From: Rhizobiaceae bacterium
Lineage (GTDB): Bacteria > Pseudomonadota > Alphaproteobacteria > Rhizobiales > Rhizobiaceae
Assembly (NCBI GenBank): GCA_905339215.1
Contig: CAJPFN010000035.1
Span: forward strand, 37,788-101,787
DNA length: 64,000 bases
Reading direction: 5' to 3'
This document shows, piece by piece, positions 37,007-46,016 of this stretch. The notes beneath the pieces were generated by a model. That model did not search any database. It saw only the letters and a list, made by a program, of their open reading frames with translations, and was not told the origin of the DNA. Position 1 is the stretch's first letter. Every line of letters starts with the position of its first letter. The position numbers were made by a program, and so were the translations under genes.

Positions 37007-38023
37007 TCAGCCGCTCATCATCAGGTCGACCACATCGGCGCGGTTGAGTCGGCCGACAGTAGCCCCGGCAGGGTCGACGACGTTCAGCGAAGCCATGCCG
37101 GCGGCAAACAGCGGCGCGGCCGCTGCCACCGTCAGCGCGGCCGAGACCGCCGGGCCGGCCGCGGCGTCGCCGCCCGGCCTCATGATCGAGGCGACCTTGA
37201 CGACCTTGGCCTTCGGCACGTTGCGCGTGAACTCCGCGACGTAGGGCGTCGCCGGGCTGAGCACGATGTCCTCCGGCGTGCCCGCCTGGACGATCTCTCC
37301 GTCCTTCATGATCGCGATCTTGTCGGCGAGGCGGATCGCCTCGTCGAAGTCGTGGGTGATGAAGACGATGGTCTTCTTCAGCACCGACTGCAGGCGGATG
37401 AACTCGTCCTGCATCTCGCGGCGAATCAGCGGGTCGAGCGCCGAGAACGGCTCGTCGAGGAACCACAGCTCCGGCTCCACCGCCAGCGAGCGGGCGATGC
37501 CGACCCGCTGCTGCTGGCCGCCGGAGAGTTCGCGCGGCAGGAAGCGTTCCTTCCCGGCCAGCCCGACCAGTTCGATCATCTTCGCCGCGCGTGCCTCGCG
37601 CTCGGCGCGCGTCACGCCCTGCACTTCGAGTGGAAAGGCGACGTTGGCGAGCACGCTCAAGTGCGGCAACAGGGCGAAGTGCTGGAACACCATGCCCATC
37701 TGGTGGCGGCGGATCTCGATCATGCGGGCGTCGCTTGCCGCCAGCAGGTTCTCGCCGTTGAACAGGATCTCGCCCGCAGTCGGCTCGACCAGCCGCGACA
37801 GGCAGCGCACCAGCGTCGACTTGCCCGAACCGGACAGGCCCATGATGACGAAGATCTCGCCGGTGCGCACTTCCAGATTGACGTCGCGTACGGCGCCGAT
37901 CAGCCCGGCCCTGGAAAGGCTCTCCAGTGTCGGCGCCGGACCGGCGAGGTTGCGGAAGTCGGCCGCGCCGGAACCGAACACCTTCCAGACATTGCGGCAG
38001 ACGAGTTTTGCTTGGGCGGTCAT
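37007..38023 (-). CDS. proV: glycine/proline betaine ABC transporter ATP-binding protein
   Basis: 338-residue ProV-type ATPase. Walker A is GLSGSGKST (about residues 62-70), the signature LSGGQQQRVGIARSLA, Walker B WFLDEPFSALDPLI and the H-loop FITHDFDEA. The N-terminus has the ProV-typical extension (residues about 1-45) ahead of the core. After the core there is a linker and a tail to about 338 that may be a partial CBS-like regulatory region, with MASLNVVDPAGATVGRL; full CBS domains are shorter here than in ProV (about 400). ATG 38023 is chosen since MTAQAKLVCRNVWKVFG matches the family start. The ribosome site is weak. Confidence 0.87.
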   Translation of the reverse strand: MTAQAKLVCRNVWKVFGSGAADFRNLAGPAPTLESLSRAGLIGAVRDVNLEVRTGEIFVIMGLSGSGKSTLVRCLSRLVEPTAGEILFNGENLLAASDARMIEIRRHQMGMVFQHFALLPHLSVLANVAFPLEVQGVTRAEREARAAKMIELVGLAGKERFLPRELSGGQQQRVGIARSLAVEPELWFLDEPFSALDPLIRREMQDEFIRLQSVLKKTIVFITHDFDEAIRLADKIAIMKDGEIVQAGTPEDIVLSPATPYVAEFTRNVPKAKVVKVASIMRPGGDAAAGPAVSAALTVAAAAPLFAAGMASLNVVDPAGATVGRLNRADVVDLMMSG

Positions 38024-38149
38024 TCGCTTCGCGTGGGCTCGCGTGATTGGCTGTCCTCTGCCCAACCAGAGGGAAGAGATGCCGTCCGGCGGAAAAGGGG
38101 CAGCGGCCGCGTAGCGCCGGCGCTATCCCTCGTCCGCCGTTAGGGGCAT

Positions 38150-38173
38150 CCGCTCCCCGCGAGCGGGGAGCGG
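38150..38173. repeat. perfect GC-rich hairpin between proX and proV
   Basis: CCGCTCCCCGC at 38150-38160 and GCGGGGAGCGG at 38163-38173 are perfect reverse complements with a 2-base centre. It lies in the 154-base gap after proX. There is no T-tract. It resembles the CTCCCC palindromes found elsewhere in the window and may stabilise the proX message or lower read-through into proV. Confidence 0.65.
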
Positions 38174-38177
38174 GCGG

Positions 38178-39143
38178 CTACTTCTTGATCCACTCCGACC
38201 AGCGGGCCTCGTTGGCGCCCATCCACTCGGCGACGACCTCGCTGACCTTCTTGCCGTCGAGGTCGACCTTGGTGATCATCGCGCCCATCTCGTCATTGTC
38301 GATGGTGAACGCGGTGATCGCCTTGTGGGCGCCCGGCCACTTGTCCTTCACGCCGGCCCAGCCGACCTTCCAGATCTCGCCGAACGGCTTGCCGCAATCG
38401 TAGAGCGCGTCCGGGTTCGAGCCCCAGGCGGCGTCAGTGTAGCATTCCTTCGTGTATTCGGGGAATTCGATCCACTCGCCCTTGTACTTGGCCGGCGCCC
38501 AGTGCGGCGCGTAGATCCACAGCATGATCGGCGCCTGGCGCTGGTAGGCGCTCTCCAGTTCGGCAAACAGCGCCGCGTCGGTGCCGGCGTGGATCACCTC
38601 GAAGGGCAGGCCCAGCGCCTCGACGCGTTCGTCGTCGAAGCCGCCCCAGGTGACCGGCCCGCCGAGGTAGCGGCCCTTCGGCGCCGTCTCGGCCGTGGAG
38701 AAGGCTTCGGCGCACTTCTCGTCCTTCAGCACCTCCCAGTTGGGCAGGCCCGGGCATTTCTCCTTCATGTACTCGGGGAACCACCATTCTTCCTTGGCCT
38801 TCATGCCGGTCGGGCCGAAATTCTCGGTCTTGCCGGTGGCGAAGGAGGCGTCCATCGCGTCGCGGCCGGTGGTCTCCCACATCTCCATGGCCACGTGCAG
38901 GTCGCCGCTTTCGAGGCCGGCGAACTGGGCCAGGTAGTCGGCCTGGACGTATTCGATGCTGTAGCCTGCCTTCTTCAGGATCTCGCCCATCAGTTCGGTC
39001 GTGATCAGCTGGCCGGTCCAGTCGTGGAGCGTCAGCTTGATCGGATCGGTGGATTCCTGCGCCTTGGCCGGCGAAAGCGCCACGGCGCCGGAAATCGCCA
39101 GCGCGGCGATGGCGGAATAGGTCATGCGATTGCGAAATGACAT
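38178..39143 (-). CDS. proX: glycine betaine/proline betaine ABC substrate-binding protein (ProX/OpuAC type)
   Basis: 321-residue binding protein of the OpuAC family. Residues 1-26 are a signal peptide (MSFRNRMTYSAIAALAISGA... ending PAKAQ). HDWTGQLITTELMGEILKKA opens the mature domain. Three Trp residues in EMWETTGRDAMD, EWWFPEYM and LWIYAPHWAPAKYKG fit the aromatic box that binds quaternary amines. The ATG at 39143 has GGAGG 7 bases before. It is first in a minus-strand operon with proV, proW, kinases and demethylases. A conserved Cys pair (KCPG and KCAE, CYTD, CGKP) may form disulfides. Confidence 0.87.
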   Translation of the reverse strand: MSFRNRMTYSAIAALAISGAVALSPAKAQESTDPIKLTLHDWTGQLITTELMGEILKKAGYSIEYVQADYLAQFAGLESGDLHVAMEMWETTGRDAMDASFATGKTENFGPTGMKAKEEWWFPEYMKEKCPGLPNWEVLKDEKCAEAFSTAETAPKGRYLGGPVTWGGFDDERVEALGLPFEVIHAGTDAALFAELESAYQRQAPIMLWIYAPHWAPAKYKGEWIEFPEYTKECYTDAAWGSNPDALYDCGKPFGEIWKVGWAGVKDKWPGAHKAITAFTIDNDEMGAMITKVDLDGKKVSEVVAEWMGANEARWSEWIKK

Positions 39144-39236
39144 GTCGAGCCTCCTGCTCACCCTCTGCAGCCTTGTCTTCGACGCCACCGCTTCTTATTG
39201 GATCGAGAGGACGGTCCGCGGTTGGCTTGGCGGGCA

Positions 39237-39265
39237 GTGTCACGCAGCGAAAGCCGGGTTGTCAA
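39237..39265 (-). promoter_or_regulatory. weak candidate promoter of the betaine operon
   Basis: On the minus strand TTGACA (39265-39260) is followed after 17 bases by TGACAC (39242-39237), which only partly resembles a -10. It would give a leader of roughly 90 bases for proX. The A/T-rich stretch 39283-39312 just upstream could hold regulator sites shared with the divergent DeoR gene. Confidence 0.28.
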
Positions 39266-39397
39266 CGCGGCTATGCGGCGATTTGTGATTTTATGCCTGA
39301 TTGATGTATGGTTCCGTGCGAAAGTCGGAAACGATGCCGAAAAAGCAGTCAGGTCGTCGATAACAAAACCGGCAATCCGGGCAAGGCGGTCAACTCC

Positions 39398-40171
39398 ATG
39401 AAGCATTCCAAACGCCACGGCGAGATCCTCCGCCTCCTGCAGGAGGAGGGCACCATCACCATCGCCCGGCTCGCCGACCGCCTGGGCGTGTCGCTGGAGA
39501 CGGTCCGGCGCGACGTCAAGCCGCTGACCCGGCACGGCGCGATCATCAAGATGCATGGCGCCATCGGGTTGCCGTCGCTTGCCGGCGAGGCGCCTTTCGA
39601 GCGGCGCATGCGCGAGAACGCCGACGCCAAGCGGCTTATCGCCCGCTACGTGGCCACGACCATCCGCGACGGCGATTCGGTCATGCTCGACACCGGCACG
39701 ACGACCAGCTACCTCGCCCGCGAACTGCTCGGCCACCGGCGCCTGACCGTGGTGACGAACTCCTCCGACATCGCCCGCACGCTCGCCACCGTCAACGGCA
39801 ACAAGGTCTACATGGCCGGCGGCGAACTGAGGAGCGACAGCGGGGCGGCCTTCGGCGTCTCGGCGATCGAGTTCGTCAGCCGCTTCAGCGTCACGCATGC
39901 GGTCATCTCCGTCGGCGCCGTCGACGCCGCCAACGGCATCATGGACTACGACCTCGAGGAGGCCGAGTTCGCCCGCATGGTGCTCTCGCGCGGCGCCCGC
40001 GCCATCGCCGTCACCGACCACAGCAAGTTCGGCCGTCACGGGCTCGTCAAGGTGTGCGATTTCGCCGTTCTGGGCGAACTGGTCACCGACCGCGCCCCGC
40101 CGGCCGAGATCGCCACGCGGCTGGAAGAGGCCGGCGTGACGCTGACGGTTGCGCCGGCGACGAGAGGCTGA
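39398..40171 (+). CDS. DeoR-family transcriptional regulator
   Basis: 257-residue repressor-type regulator. The N-terminal winged helix includes HGEILRLLQEEGTITIARLA and GVSLETVRRDVKPL (about residues 5-50), the DeoR recognition region. The C-terminal half holds the DeoRC sugar-phosphate sensor, with MLDTGTTTSYLARELLG and VVTNSSDIA. I chose ATG 39398 with AAGGCGG upstream because HTH family members start about there. It is divergent from proX and may control it; DeoR regulators usually respond to phosphorylated sugars, and here a phosphorylated amino-alcohol made by the operon kinases is a tempting alternative (inference). Confidence 0.83.
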   Translation: MKHSKRHGEILRLLQEEGTITIARLADRLGVSLETVRRDVKPLTRHGAIIKMHGAIGLPSLAGEAPFERRMRENADAKRLIARYVATTIRDGDSVMLDTGTTTSYLARELLGHRRLTVVTNSSDIARTLATVNGNKVYMAGGELRSDSGAAFGVSAIEFVSRFSVTHAVISVGAVDAANGIMDYDLEEAEFARMVLSRGARAIAVTDHSKFGRHGLVKVCDFAVLGELVTDRAPPAEIATRLEEAGVTLTVAPATRG

Positions 40172-40211
40172 TGCCCTTCCCAGGCGATGCCTGGGCGTAT
40201 TAAGTCGCGGC

Positions 40212-41120
40212 ATGGCCTTCACCATCCGCCAGATCCAGTATTTCGTCGCGGTCGCCGAAAAGGGCACGGTGTCGGGTGCCGCCCAGGGCCTGTCGATCTC
40301 GCAGTCGGCAATCACCGAGGCGATCAAGGAACTCGAGGGCGACCTCGGCGTGGAACTGTTCGAGCGCCATCCGCGCGGGCTGGCGATCACCCACAAAGGC
40401 CACCAGTTCCTGCGCCACGCAACCAAGATCCTCGCCGACGTTTCCGATGCCCGGCTGGCGTTCGCCCGCGACCGCGAGGTCGCCTCTGGACGGCTCCAGC
40501 TCGGCGTCACCTCGCTCGTCGCCGGCTACGTGCTCTCGGATCTTCTCGCCCGCTACCGCCGCGCTTTTCCCGGCGTCGACGTCACCGCGATCGAAGACAA
40601 TGGCGACTATCTCGAGCATCTGCTCGTCGGCGGCGAACTCGACGTCGCCGTCATGGTCATTTCCAACATGCGCGACCGCATGGCGCTGCAGGCCGAGATC
40701 CTCGAGGTGTCACCGTATCGCCTGTGGCTGCCGCTCGGCCACCATCTCGCCGGCGCCGACATCATCGGCATCAACGACATCGCCTCCGAGCCGCTGATCA
40801 TGCTCACCGTCGACGAGATCGAGGAGAACACCGGCAAGCTGCTCGCAGCGCTGGGCGCCAAGCCGCACGTCGCCTTTCGTACGCGGTCCGTGGAGGCCGT
40901 GCGCAGCCTCGTCGCCACGGGCGCCGGCATCGCGCTCCTGCCCGACCTCGTCTACCGCCCCTGGTCGCTGGAAGGCGACCGCATCGAATCCCGCGACATT
41001 TCCGGCGCCTTGCCCGTCGTCCAGGTGGGCATGGTCTGGCGCCGCGGCTCCGGCCTGTCGCAGACTGCCCGCGACTTCATCGGCATCGCCCAGGGACAGA
41101 GGGCAACGCGGCAGAGGTAG
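40212..41120 (+). CDS. LysR-family transcriptional regulator
   Basis: 302-residue LysR regulator. The winged helix is MAFTIRQIQYFVAVAEKGTV then AAQGLSISQSAITEAIKELE (about residues 24-43), and the effector domain follows from about 90, with VGVTSLVAGY-like sequence LGVTSLVAGYVLSDLLARYR. The start follows a 40-base gap after the DeoR gene and lacks a strong ribosome site, so it may be co-transcribed with DeoR. It may control the betaine operon or another target; the effector is unknown. Confidence 0.82.
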   Translation: MAFTIRQIQYFVAVAEKGTVSGAAQGLSISQSAITEAIKELEGDLGVELFERHPRGLAITHKGHQFLRHATKILADVSDARLAFARDREVASGRLQLGVTSLVAGYVLSDLLARYRRAFPGVDVTAIEDNGDYLEHLLVGGELDVAVMVISNMRDRMALQAEILEVSPYRLWLPLGHHLAGADIIGINDIASEPLIMLTVDEIEENTGKLLAALGAKPHVAFRTRSVEAVRSLVATGAGIALLPDLVYRPWSLEGDRIESRDISGALPVVQVGMVWRRGSGLSQTARDFIGIAQGQRATRQR

Positions 41121-41162
41121 GGCGCGATTGGCGCGTGCGGCGTTCGGTGGTAACGTCAGCGC

Positions 41163-41762
41163 ATGAACCAGCCGTTCCGATCCCCGGATCTTTCGCTGAC
41201 GACCCAGGCCGCCGAAGGCCTGCCGCGCCGGCGCTGGAGCGTTGCCGAGATCGAGGAGGCGACCCGGCTTGGCCTGTTCGACGAGGACGAGCGTTTCGAG
41301 CTGATCGGCGGGGAGATCGTGCCGATGAACGCCAAGGGCATCCACCACGAGGTCGTGAAGGCGGCGCTGACCTATCATTTCGTCAGGACCATGCCCGATG
41401 AGGTGCGCTTCGCCGTAGAGACCACCTTCCGCCTCAGCGAGGACAGCTTCGTCGAGCCCGATTTCATCTTCTTCCGAAAGAGCGACGGCCTTGCCGCCCT
41501 CAATCCGCGCAACGCGCTGCTTGCCGTCGAACTGGCCGATTCCAGCCTCGGCTGGGATCTCGGCCGCAAGGCCCGGATCTACGCGCAGTTCGGCATTCCG
41601 GAGCTCTGGGTGGTCGAGGCGCGCTCGCGCCTCACCCACGTGCACAGGCGGCCGGGACTGGAAGGCTATCAGGAGATCGTCCAGGTGCCGGAAACCGAGG
41701 CGCTGCGTTCGAGCGTTTTCGCCGGGCTGACGGTGACCCTCTCCACGCTCGAATATCCCTGA
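41163..41762 (+). CDS. Uma2-family endonuclease-like protein
   Basis: 199-residue protein of the Uma2 (DUF820) restriction-endonuclease-like family. The PD-(D/E)XK core is visible: FELIGGEIVPM, VEPDFIFF with the acid, then LAVELADSSLGWDLGRKARI with Glu and Lys, and FGIPELWVVEARSR. A monocistronic gene, 42 bases after the LysR regulator. Family members are frequent in cyanobacteria and scattered in other bacteria, and their DNA target is generally unknown. No toxin or partner gene is adjacent. Confidence 0.78.
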   Translation: MNQPFRSPDLSLTTQAAEGLPRRRWSVAEIEEATRLGLFDEDERFELIGGEIVPMNAKGIHHEVVKAALTYHFVRTMPDEVRFAVETTFRLSEDSFVEPDFIFFRKSDGLAALNPRNALLAVELADSSLGWDLGRKARIYAQFGIPELWVVEARSRLTHVHRRPGLEGYQEIVQVPETEALRSSVFAGLTVTLSTLEYP

Positions 41763-41801
41763 TGCCCGGCGACGCTCGTTGGAACGCACCGCCTCTTCGC
41801 T

Positions 41802-41818
41802 ATCGGAATTTCCGATAC
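41802..41818. promoter_or_regulatory. perfect palindrome upstream of the polyamine operon
   Basis: TATCGGAATTTCCGATA is a perfect inverted repeat, 8-base arms around one base, 106 bases before the polyamine binding protein start. It is AT-rich in a GC-rich context and lies in the 162-base gap between Uma2 and the operon. It is a plausible regulator site for this transcription unit. Confidence 0.5.
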
Positions 41819-41924
41819 CGCCTTTCTGACGAATGAATTTGCGAATACGACGGTTCTAAGACACGTTCATACTAGGGACGATGCCGCCGATTGGAGAGCG
41901 GTTCCCTCAATGGGAGACGACACG

Positions 41925-43082
41925 ATGAAATCTTTCCTGAAATCCTGTACCGCGCTCGCCTTGGCGCTCAGCATTCCCGGCCAGGCCATGGCCCAGTTGA
42001 AGGAGATCGGCGCCGGCGAAGGCCAGGTCAACATCGTCGCCTGGGCGGGCTACATCGAGCGCGGCGAGACCGACAAGGGCTTCGACTGGGTGACCAAGTT
42101 CGAGGCGGCAACGGGCTGCAAGGTCAACGTCAAGACCGCCAACACCTCGGACGAGATGGTCGCCCTGATGAACGAGGGCGGCTTCGACCTCGTCACCGCC
42201 TCGGGCGACGCGTCGCTGCGCCTCATCGCCGGCAAGCGCGTCCAGCCGGTCAACATCGACCTGATCAAGAGCTGGTCGACCGTCGACGACCGCCTGAAGG
42301 ATGCGCCCTGGCACACGGTTGACGGCGTCCACTACGGCGTCCCCTACATGTGGGGCCCGAACGTGCTGATGTATAATACTAATGCCATCAAGACCCCGCC
42401 GACCTCGTGGAAGGTCGTCTTCGAGGAGATGACGCTCGACGACGGCAAGTCGAACAAGGGCCGCGTCCAGGCCTATGACGGCCCGATCCACGTCGCCGAC
42501 GCCGCCCTCTACCTGATGGCGCACAAGCCCGAGCTCGGCATCAAGGACCCGTACCAGCTGAACGAGGACCAGTATAAGGCGGCGCTCGACCTGCTGCGCC
42601 AGCAGCGCACCCTGGTCGGCCGCTACTGGCACGACGCCTTCATCCAGATCGACGACTTCAAGAACGAGGGCGTCGTCGCCTCCGGCTCGTGGCCGTTCCA
42701 GGTCAACCTGCTCAAGGGCGAGAACCAGCCCGTCGCCTCGGTGTTCCCCGAGGAAGGCGTCACAGGCTGGGCCGACACGACCATGATGCATGTCGACGCG
42801 GCCAACCCGAACTGCTCCTACATGTGGATGGAGCACACGCTCTCCTCCAACCTGCAGAGCGACCTCGGCGTCTGGTTCGGCGCCAACCCGTCGGTCCCGG
42901 CCGCCTGCACCGACGGCCGCGGCATGCTGACCAAGGAAGGTTGCACGACCAACGGCTTCGACAACTTCGAGAAGGTCCACTTCTGGACGACGCCGACGAC
43001 CAAGTGCGCCACCCAGAACGACGCCTGCGTGCCGTATTACCGTTGGGTGTCCGATTACATCGGCGTCATCGGCGGCCGTTGA
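41925..43082 (+). CDS. polyamine (putrescine/spermidine) ABC substrate-binding protein
   Basis: 385-residue PotD/PotF-type binding protein. The signal peptide is MKSFLKSCTALALALSIPGQ... ending AMAQ (about 23). Conserved parts include VNIVAWAGYIERGETDKG, DLVTASGDASLRL and VPYMWGPNVLMYN (about 130). I start at ATG 41925 behind GGGAG rather than at 41910, as the signal peptide begins there. Cys residues paired in the C-terminal part (NPNCSYMW, AACTDG, GCTTN) may be disulfides. It is first of the cluster containing permeases, an aminobutyraldehyde-type dehydrogenase and GABA transaminase, which together point to putrescine. Confidence 0.85.
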   Translation: MKSFLKSCTALALALSIPGQAMAQLKEIGAGEGQVNIVAWAGYIERGETDKGFDWVTKFEAATGCKVNVKTANTSDEMVALMNEGGFDLVTASGDASLRLIAGKRVQPVNIDLIKSWSTVDDRLKDAPWHTVDGVHYGVPYMWGPNVLMYNTNAIKTPPTSWKVVFEEMTLDDGKSNKGRVQAYDGPIHVADAALYLMAHKPELGIKDPYQLNEDQYKAALDLLRQQRTLVGRYWHDAFIQIDDFKNEGVVASGSWPFQVNLLKGENQPVASVFPEEGVTGWADTTMMHVDAANPNCSYMWMEHTLSSNLQSDLGVWFGANPSVPAACTDGRGMLTKEGCTTNGFDNFEKVHFWTTPTTKCATQNDACVPYYRWVSDYIGVIGGR

Positions 43083-43103
43083 TCTGACGTCGAGCCGAGG
43101 CCT

Positions 43104-43213
43104 GCCCCTCACCCTTACCCTCTCCCCGCCGGCGGGGAGAGGGGGTCGCCAGCGTTGAAGCAGCCCTTTCTCCCCACATGCGGGGAGAAGATCCCGGTAG
43201 GGGGATGAGGGGC
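43104..43213. repeat. compound palindromic element between binding protein and ATPase genes
   Basis: Two hairpins lie inside outer arms. CCCTCTCCCCGCC (43118-43130) pairs perfectly with the next 13 bases (43131-43143). TTCTCCCC (43168-43175) pairs with GGGGAGAA (43182-43189). Outer arms are GCCCCTC (43104-43110) and GAGGGGC (43207-43213). No coding content is seen. It fills most of the 161-base gap, a spot where expression of binding protein and ATPase could be separated. Confidence 0.7.
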
Positions 43214-43243
43214 TGTCGCGCCGGCAGCGATGTTTTTTAAGCC

Positions 43244-44242
43244 ATGACCCCAGCCGTCTCCTTCCAGAAGGTCTCCCGCCACTTCGGCGCCGTGCGCGCC
43301 GTCGACGCGGTCGACCTGGACATCCGACCGGGCGAGTTCTTCGCCATGCTGGGTCCGTCCGGCTCGGGCAAGACGACCTGCCTCAGGCTGATCGCCGGCT
43401 TCGAGCAGCCGACCGGCGGGCACATCGAGATCTTCGGCGAAAGCGCCGGCGGCGTTCCGCCCTACCGGCGCAACGTCAACACCGTCTTCCAGGACTATGC
43501 GCTCTTCCCGCACCTGAACGTCATCGACAACGTCGCCTACGGCCTGATGGTCAAGGGCGTCGGCAAGGCGGAGCGGCGGCAATCGGCGGAAGAGGCGTTG
43601 AAGCTCGTCCAGCTGCCCGGCTACGGCGCCCGCCGGCCGGGACAGCTCTCGGGCGGCCAGCGCCAACGCGTCGCGCTCGCCCGGGCGCTCGTCAACAAGC
43701 CCAAGGTTCTCTTGCTCGACGAGCCGCTCGGCGCACTCGATCTGAAGCTGCGCGAGAACATGCAGGAGGAGCTGAAATCGCTGCAGAAGGCGCTCGGCAT
43801 CACCTTCGTCTTCGTCACCCACGATCAGGGCGAGGCTCTGTCGATGGCCGATCGCGTCGCCGTCTTCAACGACGGCCACGTCATGCAGATCGGCACCCCG
43901 GAGGAGATCTACCAGCGGCCGGCATCGCGCTTCGTTGCCGATTTCGTCGGCTCGTCGAACGTGCTTCCGCCGGATTTCGTCCAGCGCTACTCGGGCCAGC
44001 GCCGCTGGGGCAGCCTTCGTCCCGAGGCGATCCGCATCCAGCGCGCCACGGGCGGCGACGGCGTTTCCGCTCGCATCGTCTCGACCAGCTATCTCGGCGC
44101 GACGACGCGCGTGGTGCTCGACGCCGGCGGCCTGCGCCTCAACGCGACGGTGCCGTCGGGTGCCGACCTGCCGCCCGCGGGCGAACCGGTCGTGCTCACC
44201 TTCAACCGCGAGCACCTGCACGTGATGGAGGGTGAGGCGTGA
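43244..44242 (+). CDS. potA: polyamine ABC transporter ATP-binding protein
   Basis: 332-residue PotA/PotG-type ATPase. Walker A is GPSGSGKTT (about residues 36-44), the Q-loop [11 protein letters not shown], the signature [16 protein letters not shown], Walker [17 protein letters not shown] and the H-loop VTHDQGEA. After about residue 240 is a TOBE-like region with LRPEAIRIQ. The stop overlaps a GTG start by four bases (GTGA), so the permease is translationally coupled. Confidence 0.88.
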   Translation: MTPAVSFQKVSRHFGAVRAVDAVDLDIRPGEFFAMLGPSGSGKTTCLRLIAGFEQPTGGHIEIFGESAGGVPPYRRNVNTVFQDYALFPHLNVIDNVAYGLMVKGVGKAERRQSAEEALKLVQLPGYGARRPGQLSGGQRQRVALARALVNKPKVLLLDEPLGALDLKLRENMQEELKSLQKALGITFVFVTHDQGEALSMADRVAVFNDGHVMQIGTPEEIYQRPASRFVADFVGSSNVLPPDFVQRYSGQRRWGSLRPEAIRIQRATGGDGVSARIVSTSYLGATTRVVLDAGGLRLNATVPSGADLPPAGEPVVLTFNREHLHVMEGEA

Positions 44243-45192
44243 CCGCCGCCAGTACCACCCCCGCCATCCTGCCGGCACGCGGCGGCGTGCTCGGAGCCTT
44301 GTCCGACACGTTCTGGCGCCGGCCCAGGCTGCTCCTCTTCCTCATGCTGACGCCGCCGGTGCTCTGGCTCGGCATCATCTATCTCGGCTCGCTGTTCGCG
44401 CTGCTCCTGCAGAGCTTCTTTTCCATCGACGAGTTCTCCGGCCTGATCAACCGCGAGTTCACGCTCAAGACCTATGGCGAGCTTCTCCGGCCCGCCAACC
44501 TCGACATCATCGTCCGCACGGTGACGATGGCGGCTCTGGTGACGCTCGTCTCGGCGGTCGTCGCCTTCCCCATCGCTTACTTCGCCGCCCGCTATGCGCG
44601 CGGCAAGTGGAAGGCGCTGTTCTACCTCGGCGTCATGCTGCCGCTGTGGTCGAGCTACCTGGTCAAGATCTACGCCTGGAAGCTGATCCTCGCCAAGGAA
44701 GGCATCCTCACCTGGCTGCTCGCCAAGCTCCACCTGCTCTGGCTGGTCGAGGCGTGGCTGGCGATTCCGATCGTCGGCGGTAACTCGCTGTCGGTCTCGG
44801 CGACCGGCACCTTCGTCGTCTTCGTCTATGTCTGGCTACCGTTCATGATCCTGCCGATCCAGGCCGCACTCGAGCGCGTCCCCGGCAATCTGGTCGAGGC
44901 CTCGTCCGACCTCGGCGCCTCGCCGGGCCAGACCTTCCGCAACGTGCTCTTCCCGCTGGCGCTGCCCGGCATCGTCGCCGGCTCGATCTTCACCTTCTCG
45001 CTGACGCTCGGCGACTACATCATCCCGCAGATCGTCGGCACGTCGCGGCTGTTCATCGGCCAGGCGGTCTACGCCCACCAGGGCACGGCGGGCAACATCC
45101 CGCTCGCCGCCGCCTTCACGGTCGTGCCCATCGTCATCATGGGCCTCTATTTGTGGATGGCCAAGCGCATGGGGGCCTTCGATGCGCTCTGA
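44239..45192 (+). CDS. potB: polyamine ABC transporter permease 1 (PotB-like)
   Basis: 317-residue permease with about six membrane segments after a Thr/Ala-rich start, the first around residues 33-55. The dock loop is [20 protein letters not shown] (about 213-232). The start is GTG at 44239, overlapping the ATPase stop, with GGAGGGTGAGG before it. It pairs with the following permease. Confidence 0.86.
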   Translation: MTAASTTPAILPARGGVLGALSDTFWRRPRLLLFLMLTPPVLWLGIIYLGSLFALLLQSFFSIDEFSGLINREFTLKTYGELLRPANLDIIVRTVTMAALVTLVSAVVAFPIAYFAARYARGKWKALFYLGVMLPLWSSYLVKIYAWKLILAKEGILTWLLAKLHLLWLVEAWLAIPIVGGNSLSVSATGTFVVFVYVWLPFMILPIQAALERVPGNLVEASSDLGASPGQTFRNVLFPLALPGIVAGSIFTFSLTLGDYIIPQIVGTSRLFIGQAVYAHQGTAGNIPLAAAFTVVPIVIMGLYLWMAKRMGAFDAL

Positions 45193-45997
45193 TCGCAATG
45201 CCTCCGCGCCGCTCGGACTGAAGGTCGGGGCGGCCGCCGGCCTGCTCTTCCTTCACCTGCCGCTGCTGCTCATTTTCGTCTACGCCTTCACCACCGAGGA
45301 GAAGAGCTATCAGTGGCCGCCGCCAGGCTTCACGACGAAGTGGCTCGCTGTCACCTGGGCGCGGCCCGACGTCTGGCAGGCGCTCACCCTTTCCGTCCAG
45401 GTCGCCGCCATCTCGACGGCGATCGCACTGGTGCTCGGTACGCTCTGCGCCGCGGCGATCTCGGGCACGCGCTTCTTCGGCCGCGAGGTAATCTCGCTGC
45501 TCGTCATCCTGCCGATCGCTCTGCCCGGCATCATCACCGGCATCGCGTTGCGTTCGGCCTTCAGCCTGGCCGAGATCCCGTTCTCCTTCTGGACGATCGT
45601 GCTCGGCCACGCCACCTTCTGCGTGGTCGTGGTCTACAACAACGCCGTTGCGCGCTTCCGGCGCACCTCCGGCTCGCTCATCGAGGCGTCGATGGACCTC
45701 GGCGCTAACGGTTTCCAGACGTTCCGCTACGTGATCCTGCCCAACATCGGCACCGCGCTGCTCGCTGGCGGCATGCTCGCCTTCGCGCTGTCCTTCGACG
45801 AGGTCATCGTCACCACCTTCACCGCCGGCCAGCAGCAGACCCTGCCGATTTGGATGCTCGAGGAACTGGTGCGCCCGCGCCAGCGCCCGGTCACCAACGT
45901 CGTCGCCATGGTCGTCGTGCTCGTCACGCTGCTGCCGATCCTTGCTGCCTACTACCTCACCCGCGACGGCGACCAGGTCGCCGGCTCCGGGAAATGA
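45182..45997 (+). CDS. potC: polyamine ABC transporter permease 2 (PotC-like)
   Basis: 271-residue permease with about six membrane helices, the first at about residues 17-37 ([16 protein letters not shown]). The dock loop is [20 protein letters not shown] (about 160-180). It starts 11 bases inside the previous gene, so the two permeases are coupled. PotC-family layout and length are normal. Confidence 0.86.
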   Translation: MRSDRNASAPLGLKVGAAAGLLFLHLPLLLIFVYAFTTEEKSYQWPPPGFTTKWLAVTWARPDVWQALTLSVQVAAISTAIALVLGTLCAAAISGTRFFGREVISLLVILPIALPGIITGIALRSAFSLAEIPFSFWTIVLGHATFCVVVVYNNAVARFRRTSGSLIEASMDLGANGFQTFRYVILPNIGTALLAGGMLAFALSFDEVIVTTFTAGQQQTLPIWMLEELVRPRQRPVTNVVAMVVVLVTLLPILAAYYLTRDGDQVAGSGK

Positions 45998-46016
45998 CAC
46001 CGAAAGGGAGATGTTC

